Assembly: GCF_000153045.1 (NCBI RefSeq)
Contig: NZ_CH724159.1
Span: 289,259-353,258, forward strand
Origin: Synechococcus sp. WH 5701
Lineage (GTDB): Bacteria > Cyanobacteriota > Cyanobacteriia > PCC-6307 > Cyanobiaceae
DNA length: 64,000 nucleotides
Direction: 5' to 3'
Shown here piece after piece: positions 22,760 to 31,416 of the stretch. The position numbers and the translations under genes were made by a program. The notes beneath the pieces are model-generated. The model ran no database searches. It had not been told where the DNA came from and saw nothing but the letters and a program-made list of their open reading frames with translations. The first letter of the stretch is position 1. Every line of letters begins with the position of its first letter.

Positions 22760-22862
22760 CCGCGTGGCGATGGCCCTGCTCCATTGACTGGGACCAGTCT
22801 TCCTGGTGTCGCCCCCAACTGTGGCCCCGGTCCCTGGAGGGTGCCCCTCTAGATTTCGTCCC

Positions 22863-23954
22863 ATGCTCAAAGCCGGAATCGTGGGGCTGCCCAACGTGGG
22901 CAAATCCACCCTGTTCAACGCCCTGGTGGCCAACGCCCAGGCCCAGGCAGCCAATTTCCCGTTCTGCACGATCGAGCCGAATGTGGGCGTCGTTGCGGTT
23001 CCCGATCCGCGGCTGAAGATGCTCTCGGATGTGTCCAGCTCCCGCGAGATCGTCCCCACCCGGGTGGAGTTCGTCGACATCGCCGGCCTCGTGAAAGGCG
23101 CCAGCCAGGGAGAGGGCCTGGGCAACAAGTTCCTCGCCAACATCCGCGAGGTGGACGCGATCGTGCACGTGGTGCGCTGCTTCGAGGACGACGACGTGAT
23201 TCACGTGTCGGGGGATGTGGATCCGGTGCGGGACGCCGAGGTGATCAATCTGGAGCTGGGCCTGGCGGATCTGGGCCAGATCGAGAAGCGCCGCGAGCGG
23301 CTGAAGAAGCAGGCGCGTACCAGCAAGGAGGCACAGGTTGAGGATGCCGTCCTCGCGCGGATCCAGGCCGAGCTGGAGCAGGGCGGTGCCGCCCGCAACG
23401 TGGAGCTGGGGGAGGAGGAGGCGCCCATGCTGAAGCCCCTGGGGCTACTTACCGCCAAGCCGATCATTTACGCCACCAACGTCTCGGAAGACGACCTGGC
23501 GCAGGGCAATCCCTTCAGCCGCGCCGTGGAGGAACTGGCCCGCAAGGAAGGCGCCGGCGCCGTGCGTATCTCGGCCCAGGTGGAGGCGGAGCTGATCGAG
23601 CTGGGCGAGGCCGAGCGTGCCGATTACCTCGAGGGCCTCGGGGTGAGCGAGGGCGGGCTTCAGAGCCTGATCCACGCCACCTACGGCCTGCTGGGCCTGC
23701 GCACTTACTTCACCACCGGTGAGAAGGAAACCCGCGCCTGGACAATCACCGCCGGTATGACCGCCCCCCAGGCCGCCGGGGTGATCCACACCGACTTCGA
23801 GCGGGGATTCATCCGCGCCCAGACCGTGGCCTATGCCCAGCTGCTGGAGGCCGGCTCCCTGCCGGAAGCCCGCAACCGCGGCTGGCTGCGCAGCGAGGGC
23901 AAGGAGTATGTGGTTCAGGAAGGCGACGTGATGGAGTTTCTCTTCAACGTCTGA
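22863..23954 (+). CDS. ychF: Redox-sensitive ribosome-associated ATPase YchF/OLA1
   Basis: 363 residues from the ATG at 22863. Obg-related P-loop protein that prefers ATP over GTP. G1 [15 protein letters not shown]3 [17 protein letters not shown] and the [12 protein letters not shown] block are clear. At the G4 site, usually NKxD, it reads ATNVSEDD, as in YchF. The C-terminal TGS domain includes [21 protein letters not shown] coiled-coil insert lies about residues 130-200. The function involves translation and stress response in other bacteria. Confidence 0.96.
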   Translation: MLKAGIVGLPNVGKSTLFNALVANAQAQAANFPFCTIEPNVGVVAVPDPRLKMLSDVSSSREIVPTRVEFVDIAGLVKGASQGEGLGNKFLANIREVDAIVHVVRCFEDDDVIHVSGDVDPVRDAEVINLELGLADLGQIEKRRERLKKQARTSKEAQVEDAVLARIQAELEQGGAARNVELGEEEAPMLKPLGLLTAKPIIYATNVSEDDLAQGNPFSRAVEELARKEGAGAVRISAQVEAELIELGEAERADYLEGLGVSEGGLQSLIHATYGLLGLRTYFTTGEKETRAWTITAGMTAPQAAGVIHTDFERGFIRAQTVAYAQLLEAGSLPEARNRGWLRSEGKEYVVQEGDVMEFLFNV

Positions 23955-24002
23955 CGACATGCTGCGATGGCAAGGGTGGCGAGCTGCCACTGAGCGCATG
24001 CT

Positions 24003-24290
24003 TCATCCTGTAGATCGTGTCAACTTTTTCTGCAGGTTCAGGCTGGCCACTTCGTATCCAGCTGTCGCATAAAGCTGCAAAGCAGTCTTGTTGGAGTTGA
24101 ACACATGCAAGACAATGGCCCCCACCCCCCGGGCCGGTTCTGAGAACACATCGACCTCGATCGCGCGCATCAGCGCCTTTGAGGCCCAGAAGGTCATCCA
24201 GGTCTGCAGGATATGTTCAGGATTCAGCGGCAGATTCATGGATCCCTGGTTGCCTGAATCCTTCATTCTCGATGCAGAGATCAAGACCAT
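24003..24290 (-). pseudogene. Fragment resembling the C-terminus of a GNAT acetyltransferase
   Basis: 95 residues. Only the last third looks like a known fold: ARGVGAIVLHVFNSNKTALQLYATAGYEV followed by LNLQKKL (in two pieces) is the beta-4/beta-5 and C-terminal part of GNAT enzymes. The acetyl-CoA loop Q/R-x-x-G-x-G/A is missing, and the first 45 residues do not look like the rest of a GNAT. The stretch also seems richer in A/T than its neighbours. It overlaps the end of the Anbu gene by ten bases. A decayed or transferred remnant is the best reading; a small real protein cannot be excluded. Confidence 0.55.
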
Positions 24291-25012
24291 TCCAGAGCGG
24301 GAAGGTCTCGGAAAGCCTGGCGCACGCCTGCACTCCAGCCGGTGCTCAGGGTGGAGAAGTAGGAGTCGCCGTCGTGGAAGCGGCGTCTGTGGTGAATCGC
24401 CAGGCTGTCGCGCTCATAACAGATCAGGTCGATCGGCATGCCCACCGAAAGATTGCTGCGCATGGTGGAATCGAAGGACACCAATACGCACTTGGTGGCA
24501 TCGGCCATTGTCGTGGTTGGGGTGATCACACGGTCGATGATCGGCTTGCCGTATTTCGCCTCGCCGGTCTGCAGGAAGGGCGTGTCGTCGCCGGCTTCGA
24601 TGAAGTTGCCTTCGGCGTAGATGCGGAACAGCCGCGGGGCTTCTCCCTTGATCTGGCCGCCCAGAATGAATGAGGCGTTGAATGTCACCGCATTGCCCTC
24701 CAGGAAGGGGGCATCGCGATGTTCGATCTCGCGCATCACATCCGACACCAGCACGGCCACATCGAACAGGGTCTGGGCGGTCCACAGGGTCATGGCGCCG
24801 TCGTTGCGGCTGGCCCGTTGCTTCAGCAGACTTACCACCGCCTGGGTGCCGGCCAGGCTGCCGGAACTGAGCAGCACGATCACCCGATCCCCGGGACGCT
24901 CGAAGGTGCTCATCTTGCAGAACCTGGCGAAATCATCGACACCGGCGTTGGTGCGTGAATCGGAGGCCATCACAAGGCCCTCCTGCAGCAGCATGCCCAC
25001 GCAATAGGTCAC
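24281..25012 (-). CDS. Anbu: proteasome-like beta-subunit protease
   Basis: 243 residues from the GTG at 25012 (MTYCVGMLLQEG). After Met removal the chain would begin with Thr1, with Asp17 (ASDSRT) and Lys32 (RFCKM) at the places where N-terminal-nucleophile proteasome subunits carry the Thr-Asp-Lys active site. The SSGSLAGTQAVVSLLKQR and DGDSYFSTLSTGWSAG regions fit the Anbu/BPH family, related to HslV and 20S beta. Anbu is usually linked to an alpha-E (DUF403), a transglutaminase-like and an ATP-grasp gene; none of these is adjacent here. The substrate is unknown. Confidence 0.85.
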   Translation of the reverse strand: MTYCVGMLLQEGLVMASDSRTNAGVDDFARFCKMSTFERPGDRVIVLLSSGSLAGTQAVVSLLKQRASRNDGAMTLWTAQTLFDVAVLVSDVMREIEHRDAPFLEGNAVTFNASFILGGQIKGEAPRLFRIYAEGNFIEAGDDTPFLQTGEAKYGKPIIDRVITPTTTMADATKCVLVSFDSTMRSNLSVGMPIDLICYERDSLAIHHRRRFHDGDSYFSTLSTGWSAGVRQAFRDLPALEWS

Positions 25013-25121
25013 GGCCAGGTCTTCGCTTGGGTGAATCCATTGTTGCGGCGGACAGGCTCCGGCGTCTGTGCCGGCCGGCCCCGGCCAGGGGGGACAATGG
25101 GATCAGCAGCAATGGCCGGTG

Positions 25122-25346
25122 ATGCCCTCATCCCAGACGTCCCCCGCCAACGATCCAGAAGCGCCCATCGATCCGGCCGCTCCAGCCGGTCACCCCCACA
25201 ACTTCGACGTCCAGAAGGAACTGCACCAGCGGATCCGCAACGACCCCGACTACGACGACTGGGAATACGGCACCGAGCCTCTCCCCCATGAGTCGGAGGC
25301 CTGGATCCGTGCCCAGAAGGCCAAGGCCCAGGCCAAGGACACCTGA
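25122..25346 (+). CDS. Small acidic hypothetical protein
   Basis: 74 residues from the ATG at 25122; an upstream in-frame start would add 18. The N-terminus is Pro/Ala-rich and probably disordered. The C-terminal half (FDVQKELHQRIRNDPDYDD, then EYGTEPLPHESEAWIRAQ) looks like a conserved short helical domain with many acidic and aromatic residues. I do not recognise a family. It is divergent from Anbu and converges on the MFS gene with a 16-base gap. Confidence 0.6.
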   Translation: MPSSQTSPANDPEAPIDPAAPAGHPHNFDVQKELHQRIRNDPDYDDWEYGTEPLPHESEAWIRAQKAKAQAKDT

Positions 25347-25362
25347 GCGACGTCACGCGCCC

Positions 25363-26619
25363 TCAGGTGTCTGGGTCTGGTTGGATCCGCCGTTGACTGG
25401 GGTGGGGATGGAAGCGGTTCAGTTGCCCCACCAGCAGCAGCCCGAGCAGGCTAAGCAGCGTCATCAGCAGCCACAGGCCGGCTCCATGCCGCTGGCTCTC
25501 CAGCAACCAGCCCCCCATCAGGGGGGCCACGAAGGAGCTGATGGCGAAACACTGGGAGAACAGGGCCAGGGCCATCCCCTGGTGCGACGCCGGCGTGACC
25601 TCGATCACCGCTTCGCTGGCCGTGGGGAGGAAGGCCGCCGCCGCTGCCGCCAGGGGCACCTGGGCCATCACCAGTAGGGACAGGCTCTGCCAGCCCAGGG
25701 CAGAGAGGGCCAGCAGCAGGCTGCCGAAGGCAAAGCCCAGCAGGCTCCAGCCCAGCCCGAAAGACACAGGCCGCTCCGCCAGCCAGCGCCCCAGGGGCCA
25801 CTGGAACAGCAGCAGCAAGCTGAGCTGCAGGCCCAGCAGCAGGGCTCCGAGGCTCTCGCTCAGCGGCGCACGCTCCAGTCCGCCCCGCACCAGATCCAGC
25901 GGCAAGGCGCTCTGCAGCAGCGACACCATCGCCGTGGCCAGCAGCGTCACCCCGAGCAGTGGCAGCAGGGGTTTCACCAACCGGCGCCAGGGGAGCCTGC
26001 GATCCTGGTCGCCCGCGGGCGCCGCCACGGGCAGGGGTGAGCGCAGCAGCAGGCTGATCACCACCACCATGCAGGTGATGTCGACCAGATAGATGCCGCG
26101 CAGGTGCCGGCTGCCGGCCAGCAGGGCTCCCAGGAGCACCCCCAGGGCTACGCCCAGGGCATCACCGGTTCGTACCAGGGCATAGGCACGGCTGCTGGAC
26201 TGGGGCGGCGCACTCAGGGGCACCGCCAGCTCGATGGCCGGCCAGTAGATCCCCATCGCCGTGCCGAGAAGCACTTGCCCCAGCACAAAGGCGGTGAAGG
26301 TTTCCGCGCTGAACAGCCGGCTGTCGGCCAGCACCGAGATCAGTGCCGCCAGCAGGACCGGCCGGGTGGTGCTGAGGCCATGGTCGAGCCACCAGCCGCT
26401 CAGCAGCCGACCCAGGGTGCCGGCCAGCGCCGCCGCGGCCAGACCCTGACCCACCGCCAGGGCTGAGAACTGTGCCTGGTGGAACACCACCGGGGTGAGA
26501 TAGAGGATCCCCCCGGCCCCGAAGCTGCCCACCAGGCGGATCACGGTGAGTTCGCGCAGCGGCGCGGGAAACTGGAGCCACCAGATTGGTTGGCTTGCTC
26601 CTGCCTGCGGCTCTGTCAC
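25363..26619 (-). CDS. Major facilitator superfamily transporter
   Basis: 418 residues from the GTG at 26619, with about 12 hydrophobic helices in two halves (a central basic/acidic loop GDQDRRLPWRRLVKPLL separates them). The first half shows an MFS-A-like loop GRLLSGWWLDHGLSTTRPVLL (G-x-x-x-D-x-x) between helices 2 and 3. Residues such as PTASEAVIEVTPASHQGMALALFSQ suggest the drug/metabolite exporter side of MFS. The substrate is unknown. The start overlaps the 5-prime end of the divergent hydrolase if that gene starts at 26586. The reading frame stays open upstream, but that part has no MFS character. Confidence 0.85.
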   Translation of the reverse strand: MTEPQAGASQPIWWLQFPAPLRELTVIRLVGSFGAGGILYLTPVVFHQAQFSALAVGQGLAAAALAGTLGRLLSGWWLDHGLSTTRPVLLAALISVLADSRLFSAETFTAFVLGQVLLGTAMGIYWPAIELAVPLSAPPQSSSRAYALVRTGDALGVALGVLLGALLAGSRHLRGIYLVDITCMVVVISLLLRSPLPVAAPAGDQDRRLPWRRLVKPLLPLLGVTLLATAMVSLLQSALPLDLVRGGLERAPLSESLGALLLGLQLSLLLLFQWPLGRWLAERPVSFGLGWSLLGFAFGSLLLALSALGWQSLSLLVMAQVPLAAAAAAFLPTASEAVIEVTPASHQGMALALFSQCFAISSFVAPLMGGWLLESQRHGAGLWLLMTLLSLLGLLLVGQLNRFHPHPSQRRIQPDPDT

Positions 26620-28193
26620 AACACGTCCGTCGGGGGCTGGCACTCCTGGCCAGTCTGCTGGTGGGCTCGGGAACGCCACTGCTGGCGGAGTCGGCACGGG
26701 CGGCCGACCGGCTGGATGTGCAGCTCGATGGCCTCTCGCTGCCCCTCGACCTGCACCAGCTCGATGCCTGGAGCCGGGATCCGAAGGGCAGCCGCAATGA
26801 ACTGGCCATCTGGTTCGAACTGCTCGACGAGAGCAGCCGCGACGATCTGGTGACCCTGCTGCGATCACCCCTGCTGCCTGATCGGGGCTTTGCTCTGCAG
26901 TTGCTGCAGAGCTGGGCGGGCCGCCAGGTGCTGGAGGCGGTGGGGGAACTGTTCGCCGGAGGGAAGCCCGGCAGCGGTGTGTTGCTGCTGACCACTCTGC
27001 GGGAGCGTCTGCAGCGGCCCGAGCCGATCCGGTTCGTGGAACTGCTGCTCGAGGTGCCCACGCCCCAGCTCACCCTTGATCTCGATGGGCTGCTGCAGCT
27101 CGCTGCCCTCTGGCGGCATCAGCTGGAGGAGCAGACCCTGGCGCTGGAGCGGTTGCGGGATCTGCCGCTGCGCATTCGGGAGGATTCCGATACCAGTACA
27201 CGACTGGCGGCGATTCATCCCGATCTCAGGCCCAGAACCATCGCCCTGACGGTGGCCCACAGATCAGCACCGCTGGAGTTGGAACTCTGGCCGGCCGTCA
27301 AGCCCCGCCAGGGCTCCTGGGTGGTGCTGATGCCGGGACTCGGTGGCAGCAGTGCCCAGCTCGGCTGGTTGGCCCAAGGCCTGGCGGCCCGGGGCTGGCC
27401 GGTGGTGCTGATCGAGCACCCAGGCAGCAACGAGACGGCGGTGCGCCAGATGCTCGATGGCCAGCGGCCCCCACCCGGGGCTGAAACCCTGCCCGATCGT
27501 CTGGCTGATGTGGAGGCGGTGCTGGCGGCGGAACGGCAGGGGCAGATCCCCCGTCTTGGCCCCTCGGTGGTGCTGATGGGCCACTCCCTGGGAGGGCTTT
27601 CAGCGCTGCTGGCGAGTGGCCTGCGCCCGGTCCCGGGCCTGGCCCGCCGCTGTGAGCGGGCTCTGGATGTGATCCCCCTGATCAACATCTCCAGGCTGTT
27701 GCAGTGTCAGCTCCAGGAGGTGCCCCTGCCGGAGCCGGCGAGGGGCCGGCCGAGAACCCTGGCCGCCGTGGTGAGTCTGAATGGCTTCGGCAGCCTGCTC
27801 TGGCCTGGCCGGGGTCTGGAGCGCCTCAAGGCCCCGCTGCTGATCATCGGCGGCGGGCTGGATCTGGTCACCCCGCCGGTGAGCGAGCAGTTGGCGCTGT
27901 TCCTGCAGCACCCGGATCCTCGCAGCCGTCTGGTGATGGTGGAAGGCGGCAGCCACTTTTCCGTGGTGCGCGTCAAGGAGCACGAGCAGGCTCTCTGGCG
28001 ACTCGGCGATGGCCTGGTGGGGGTGGAGCCGGTGCGGGTCCAGGAGTTACTGCTCGGCCTCACGTCCGATTTCCTGGGGTCGGTGGACACGGCCATTCCG
28101 ATGGCCCCACAGCGGCGCAGCCGCGATGGCGTGACGGCGTATGTGCTCGATGGCCGCAGCGCCCGGCGCTGGCGCAGCCGCATCGGCCCCTGA
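26586..28193 (+). CDS. Secreted alpha/beta hydrolase with N-terminal DUF1400-like domain
   Basis: 535 residues from the TTG at 26586. Basic residues and a hydrophobic stretch ending LLAESARA form a signal peptide. Residues about 40-165 look like the cyanobacterial DUF1400 domain. From about 235, an alpha/beta hydrolase follows, with oxyanion loop VVLMPGLGGSS, nucleophile elbow GHSLGG (Ser334), an acid near LIIGGGLDLVTPP and the histidine in EGGSHFS. It is likely a periplasmic esterase or lipase; the substrate is unknown. The 5-prime end overlaps the divergent MFS gene, so the start is uncertain. Confidence 0.85.
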   Translation: MVGLLLPAALSQHVRRGLALLASLLVGSGTPLLAESARAADRLDVQLDGLSLPLDLHQLDAWSRDPKGSRNELAIWFELLDESSRDDLVTLLRSPLLPDRGFALQLLQSWAGRQVLEAVGELFAGGKPGSGVLLLTTLRERLQRPEPIRFVELLLEVPTPQLTLDLDGLLQLAALWRHQLEEQTLALERLRDLPLRIREDSDTSTRLAAIHPDLRPRTIALTVAHRSAPLELELWPAVKPRQGSWVVLMPGLGGSSAQLGWLAQGLAARGWPVVLIEHPGSNETAVRQMLDGQRPPPGAETLPDRLADVEAVLAAERQGQIPRLGPSVVLMGHSLGGLSALLASGLRPVPGLARRCERALDVIPLINISRLLQCQLQEVPLPEPARGRPRTLAAVVSLNGFGSLLWPGRGLERLKAPLLIIGGGLDLVTPPVSEQLALFLQHPDPRSRLVMVEGGSHFSVVRVKEHEQALWRLGDGLVGVEPVRVQELLLGLTSDFLGSVDTAIPMAPQRRSRDGVTAYVLDGRSARRWRSRIGP

Positions 28194-28202
28194 AGGAGTG
28201 GC

Positions 28203-29222
28203 TCAGAAGCGGATGCGTGGATCCAGCACCGCCACCAGCATGTCCACCGTCACGCTCACCAGCACCACCAGGGCTGCCACCACCACCACGATCCCCTGCA
28301 CCAGGGGGTAGTCGCGTTGACCGATGGCCTCCTGTAGACGGAAGGCGATCCCGGGCCAGGAATAGGTGACCTCGATCAGCAGGGCGCCACCGATCAATGA
28401 GGCCACGGTGATGCCGGTGATCGTGAGCACCGGCAGGAGGGCATTGGGGAGGGCATGGCGCAGCACCACCCGGGTTTCGCTGAGGCCGCGGCTGCGGGCC
28501 GCCTCGACATAGTCGGAGCGCAAGACCCGCCGGAGGTTGAGCCGCAGGGCGTTGGCGAAGATGCCGCTGAGCAGCAGGCCCAGGGTGCTGGCGGGCAGCA
28601 CCAGGTGCCGCAGGCTGCCGGCCAGCTGCTGGGGATTGGCGGCACGCAGGCTGTCGAGCAGATAAAAGCCGCTGCCGCTGGGGGGCATCAGGGTGGCGGG
28701 GAAACGCCCTCCCACCGGCAGCCAGCCCAGCCAGACGGCAAAGATCAGCTGGATCACCATCGCCGCCCAGAACGGCGGCAGGGCATAGGTACCGATGCCA
28801 TAGAGCCTGCCGGCCAGGTCGAGCTTGCCCTCGGGGCGGGCGATGCCGCTGAAGCCCACCGCCAGCCCCAGCACGGCGGCGATCAGCAGAGCACACAGCC
28901 CCAGCTCCAGGCTGGCCGGCAGGCTCTGGCGGATCACCTCCAGCACCGGGGTCTGGTTGGTGAGCGATTCCCCCAGATTGCCCTTGAGCAGATCGGCCAG
29001 GAAGTGGCTGTACTGGACCGGCAGGGGCTGGTCGAGCCCCAGCTGCTGGCGCAGGGCCTGCCGCGCCGCCTCCGGCGCTCGGGTGCCCAGCAGGGCATCG
29101 ATGGGATCCCCCGGGGCCAGCCGCAGCAGCAGAAACACCAGGGTGGCGATCAGCCAGAGCATCACAGGAGCGAGCAGCAGCCGGCTGCCCAGATAGCCCA
29201 GCAGCTGGCGGCGGCGGCTCAT
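28203..29222 (-). CDS. ABC importer permease, DppB/OppB type
   Basis: 339 residues; six membrane helices. The N-terminus RRRQLLGYLGSRLLLAPVMLWLI and LRLAPGDPIDALLG are typical of OppB/DppB. The EAA loop that contacts the ATPase is DYVEAARSRGLSETRVVLRHALPNALLPV. It follows the substrate-binding lipoprotein gene with an ATGA overlap. The usual partner permease (DppC) and ATPases (DppD/F) are not in this window and must be encoded elsewhere or be shared. Confidence 0.92.
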   Translation of the reverse strand: MSRRRQLLGYLGSRLLLAPVMLWLIATLVFLLLRLAPGDPIDALLGTRAPEAARQALRQQLGLDQPLPVQYSHFLADLLKGNLGESLTNQTPVLEVIRQSLPASLELGLCALLIAAVLGLAVGFSGIARPEGKLDLAGRLYGIGTYALPPFWAAMVIQLIFAVWLGWLPVGGRFPATLMPPSGSGFYLLDSLRAANPQQLAGSLRHLVLPASTLGLLLSGIFANALRLNLRRVLRSDYVEAARSRGLSETRVVLRHALPNALLPVLTITGITVASLIGGALLIEVTYSWPGIAFRLQEAIGQRDYPLVQGIVVVVAALVVLVSVTVDMLVAVLDPRIRF

Positions 29223-30814
29223 GGCTCAGGCCTCGAAGCGGCAGGCCGCTGCTGGAGCCGGCTGAGCACCACACGGCCGGAACCATCGAACACCGGGGTG
29301 CTCAGCCCGGCCTGGGCCCAGGCCCTGGGTGCCACCAGCCAGACCGGGATGTAGGGGGCCGCGGCGGCGGTCTCCCGCTGGAGACGCTGGAGCAGCTCGA
29401 TCCGCTTGGCGCCCTCCAGGCTCTGACTGAGGAGGAGGTCGTCGTTCAGGCCAGGGCGGGTCCAGAAGCTGCCGCTGGCGGCACTGGGTCCCTCCATGCA
29501 GCGCTGTCCCACGGCCTTGTCGCAGCCCAGCAGTGGCTGGAGATAGTTGTCGGCGTCGGGGTAGTCGCCCATCCACTCCAGCAGGATCGAGGCGAAAGCC
29601 CCCTCGCCGAGCTGACGGTAGGCCGTGGTGGATTCCATCCCGCTCACCTCCAGCACGATGCAATCACCCAGATCCCGGCGCAGTTGTTCCTTCCAGATCA
29701 GGGCGAACAGCTTGTCGGCGGGGATGTTGGAGCGGAAGGTGAAGGGCAGGTTCAGCGTCTTGCCCCGGCAGTAGCCGGCCTGCTCGAACAGCCGCCGGGC
29801 TTCCGCCGGGTCATAGGCCGGCCAGGCGGTGGGTTCGGAGCCGCTCAGGCTGGGGGGCACCAGATCTCGCAGCGGTGGACGCAGGCCATGGGTCACCCGC
29901 TGGCTGATCAGCTCATGGTCGAGGCTGTGGGCAATGGCACGGCGCACCACGGGGTTCTTCAGGGGCGGCTGGTCGCTGAGCAGGGTCAGGTAGCCGATCT
30001 CCAGCGCTGGACCCACCCCTTCCAGCAAGCGCCCCTTCTGGGCGTCCTGATGCAGCGAGAGCTGTTGGTCGCCCTCCAGGCTGGTGGAGAGCAGCACATC
30101 CACCTCGCCGCTGCGCAGGGCCCCATAGAGGGCGGTGGAGTTGCTGAGGTTGACCAGATCGAGCCCCTTGTTGGCGGGACGCTCTCCCCAGTAGTCGGCG
30201 AAGGGCTCAAGCCGTTGCTGCTGGTCGGCGAAGAAGGTGAGTTTGTAAGGGCCCGTACCCACGAAGCGGTCGTTGAGGAAGCGCTTGTCGTGGTTTTGGT
30301 AGGCGGTGGGAGAGAGGGGCGTGAGACTGACGGCGCTCAGCAGCTGGGGCAGGGCGGTGAAAGGGCGCCGCAGCTTCAGCTCCAGCTCATGGCTGCCGCT
30401 GGCGCGCACCGAAACGATGCGATCCCCCAGCAGGTAGCTGAGCTTGCCGATGGCCAGAAAGCGCTCCAGGGTGAACACCATGGCGGCGGCATCGAAGCGG
30501 GTGCCGTCGTGGAAGCGCACCCCCTTCCGGAGCGGCACCCAGGCGGTGAGCCGATCCGGACTCAGCCTCGGCAGGGCCGTGGCCAGACGGGGCCGCAGCT
30601 CGCCCTTGGCATCGATGACATAGAGGGGATCTCCCAGCGCGCTGATCAGCTGCAGCGCCCCGAAGCTGTAGGTGGCCGCCGGGTCAACCGAATCGATCCT
30701 GGTGCGACTGCCCACCACCAGCCTCCCCCCGGGCCGTTGGGGCTGGCAACCCAGCAGCAGCACCAGCAGGGCGGCCAGCAGGGAGACCGAGCGCAGCCCC
30801 TTCAAGGCAGGCAA
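29219..30814 (-). CDS. ABC importer substrate-binding lipoprotein, family 5 (peptide/nickel type)
   Basis: 531 residues from the TTG at 30814 (a second TTG three codons on is as good). The signal ends in a lipobox (VLLLGC near residue 22), so the protein is anchored by lipid through Lgt. Family 5 blocks visible: RTRIDSVDPAATYSFG, LATALPRLSPDRLTAWVPLRKGVRFHDGTRFDA and FVGTGPYKLTFF. Ligands in this family are di/oligopeptides, nickel or glutathione; the sequence does not tell which. Confidence 0.92.
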   Translation of the reverse strand: MPALKGLRSVSLLAALLVLLLGCQPQRPGGRLVVGSRTRIDSVDPAATYSFGALQLISALGDPLYVIDAKGELRPRLATALPRLSPDRLTAWVPLRKGVRFHDGTRFDAAAMVFTLERFLAIGKLSYLLGDRIVSVRASGSHELELKLRRPFTALPQLLSAVSLTPLSPTAYQNHDKRFLNDRFVGTGPYKLTFFADQQQRLEPFADYWGERPANKGLDLVNLSNSTALYGALRSGEVDVLLSTSLEGDQQLSLHQDAQKGRLLEGVGPALEIGYLTLLSDQPPLKNPVVRRAIAHSLDHELISQRVTHGLRPPLRDLVPPSLSGSEPTAWPAYDPAEARRLFEQAGYCRGKTLNLPFTFRSNIPADKLFALIWKEQLRRDLGDCIVLEVSGMESTTAYRQLGEGAFASILLEWMGDYPDADNYLQPLLGCDKAVGQRCMEGPSAASGSFWTRPGLNDDLLLSQSLEGAKRIELLQRLQRETAAAAPYIPVWLVAPRAWAQAGLSTPVFDGSGRVVLSRLQQRPAASRPEP

Positions 30815-30852
30815 AGCGTGCAGGATGTTCCCGGGTGCTCAGAGGCGCCCAT

Positions 30853-31125
30853 TCAAGACCGCGACGAGCAGCTCTGGGAATGGGGCAGGTGATGAAGTTC
30901 CACCTGGCGGATCGACACCTCAAAAACCGGAGAGCCGTGCCGTGCCAGGGGCCAGCGCCGCACCCAGCAGCGGTCACGGGGCGCATCCACACCGATCACC
31001 TGATAAGTAGTGGCCTGAGCTGTCTCGCCGATGGTCCAGGTGGAGGAGCACTCGCCGCCCGGAAGACCGGCGCTGAGGGCCACATCGGTGGCGAGGTGTA
31101 CGCAGTCACCCTGATGAAGGGTCAT
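30853..31125 (-). CDS. Small hypothetical protein, SH3-like barrel suspected
   Basis: 90 residues from the ATG at 31125. It is mainly beta-strand forming: MTLHQGDCVHLA, then TTYQVIGVDAPRDRCWVRRWPL and SPVFEVSIRQVELH. The pattern of a short barrel that begins with a hydrophobic G-D-x-V-x-L strand resembles small SH3-like or NdhS-like proteins, but I cannot place it in a family. It lies 38 bases upstream of the binding-lipoprotein gene on the same strand. Confidence 0.6.
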   Translation of the reverse strand: MTLHQGDCVHLATDVALSAGLPGGECSSTWTIGETAQATTYQVIGVDAPRDRCWVRRWPLARHGSPVFEVSIRQVELHHLPHSQSCSSRS

Positions 31126-31416
31126 GGCGGTCGCGGGGTGGTGGGGCGAACGGCTGCCCTGATCAGGGCTGGCAGGGAAGGCGGTCAGGGCTGGGAACCG
31201 GGAAGCGGATAAGAGTGGTGAGGCCGTTATGGGCTCAGGGTTTCGCAGGGGTGGCTCAGGTGGCGTTCAATCTGGACAACTGCCGTGGTCACGTGAGGGC
31301 ATCAGCATCCGCGTCAAATTTGCGCAATGTTTCCATCTTGGCCTTGCCCTGCCCCTGCCCGTCAACCATTGCGGCATGAGCACTCGTTCTCGCCACAAGA
31401 AGGTCTGCTGATGGCC
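31126..31416. other. Gene-poor interval
   Basis: 291 bases between hom and the small SH3-like gene. I see no convincing ORF, tRNA or terminator with a T run. The part near 31310-31340 (caaatttgcgcaatg) is the least GC-rich and might hold a promoter for the minus-strand gene at 31125. Confidence 0.4.

Noticed and set aside
26803-26840. ttcgaac box resembling a tRNA T-loop
   Set aside because: Lies within the hydrolase gene; no acceptor or anticodon stem around it.
31229-31411. 60-codon plus-strand ORF before hom
   Set aside because: No motif, no ribosome site, low-complexity Gly/Ser start.
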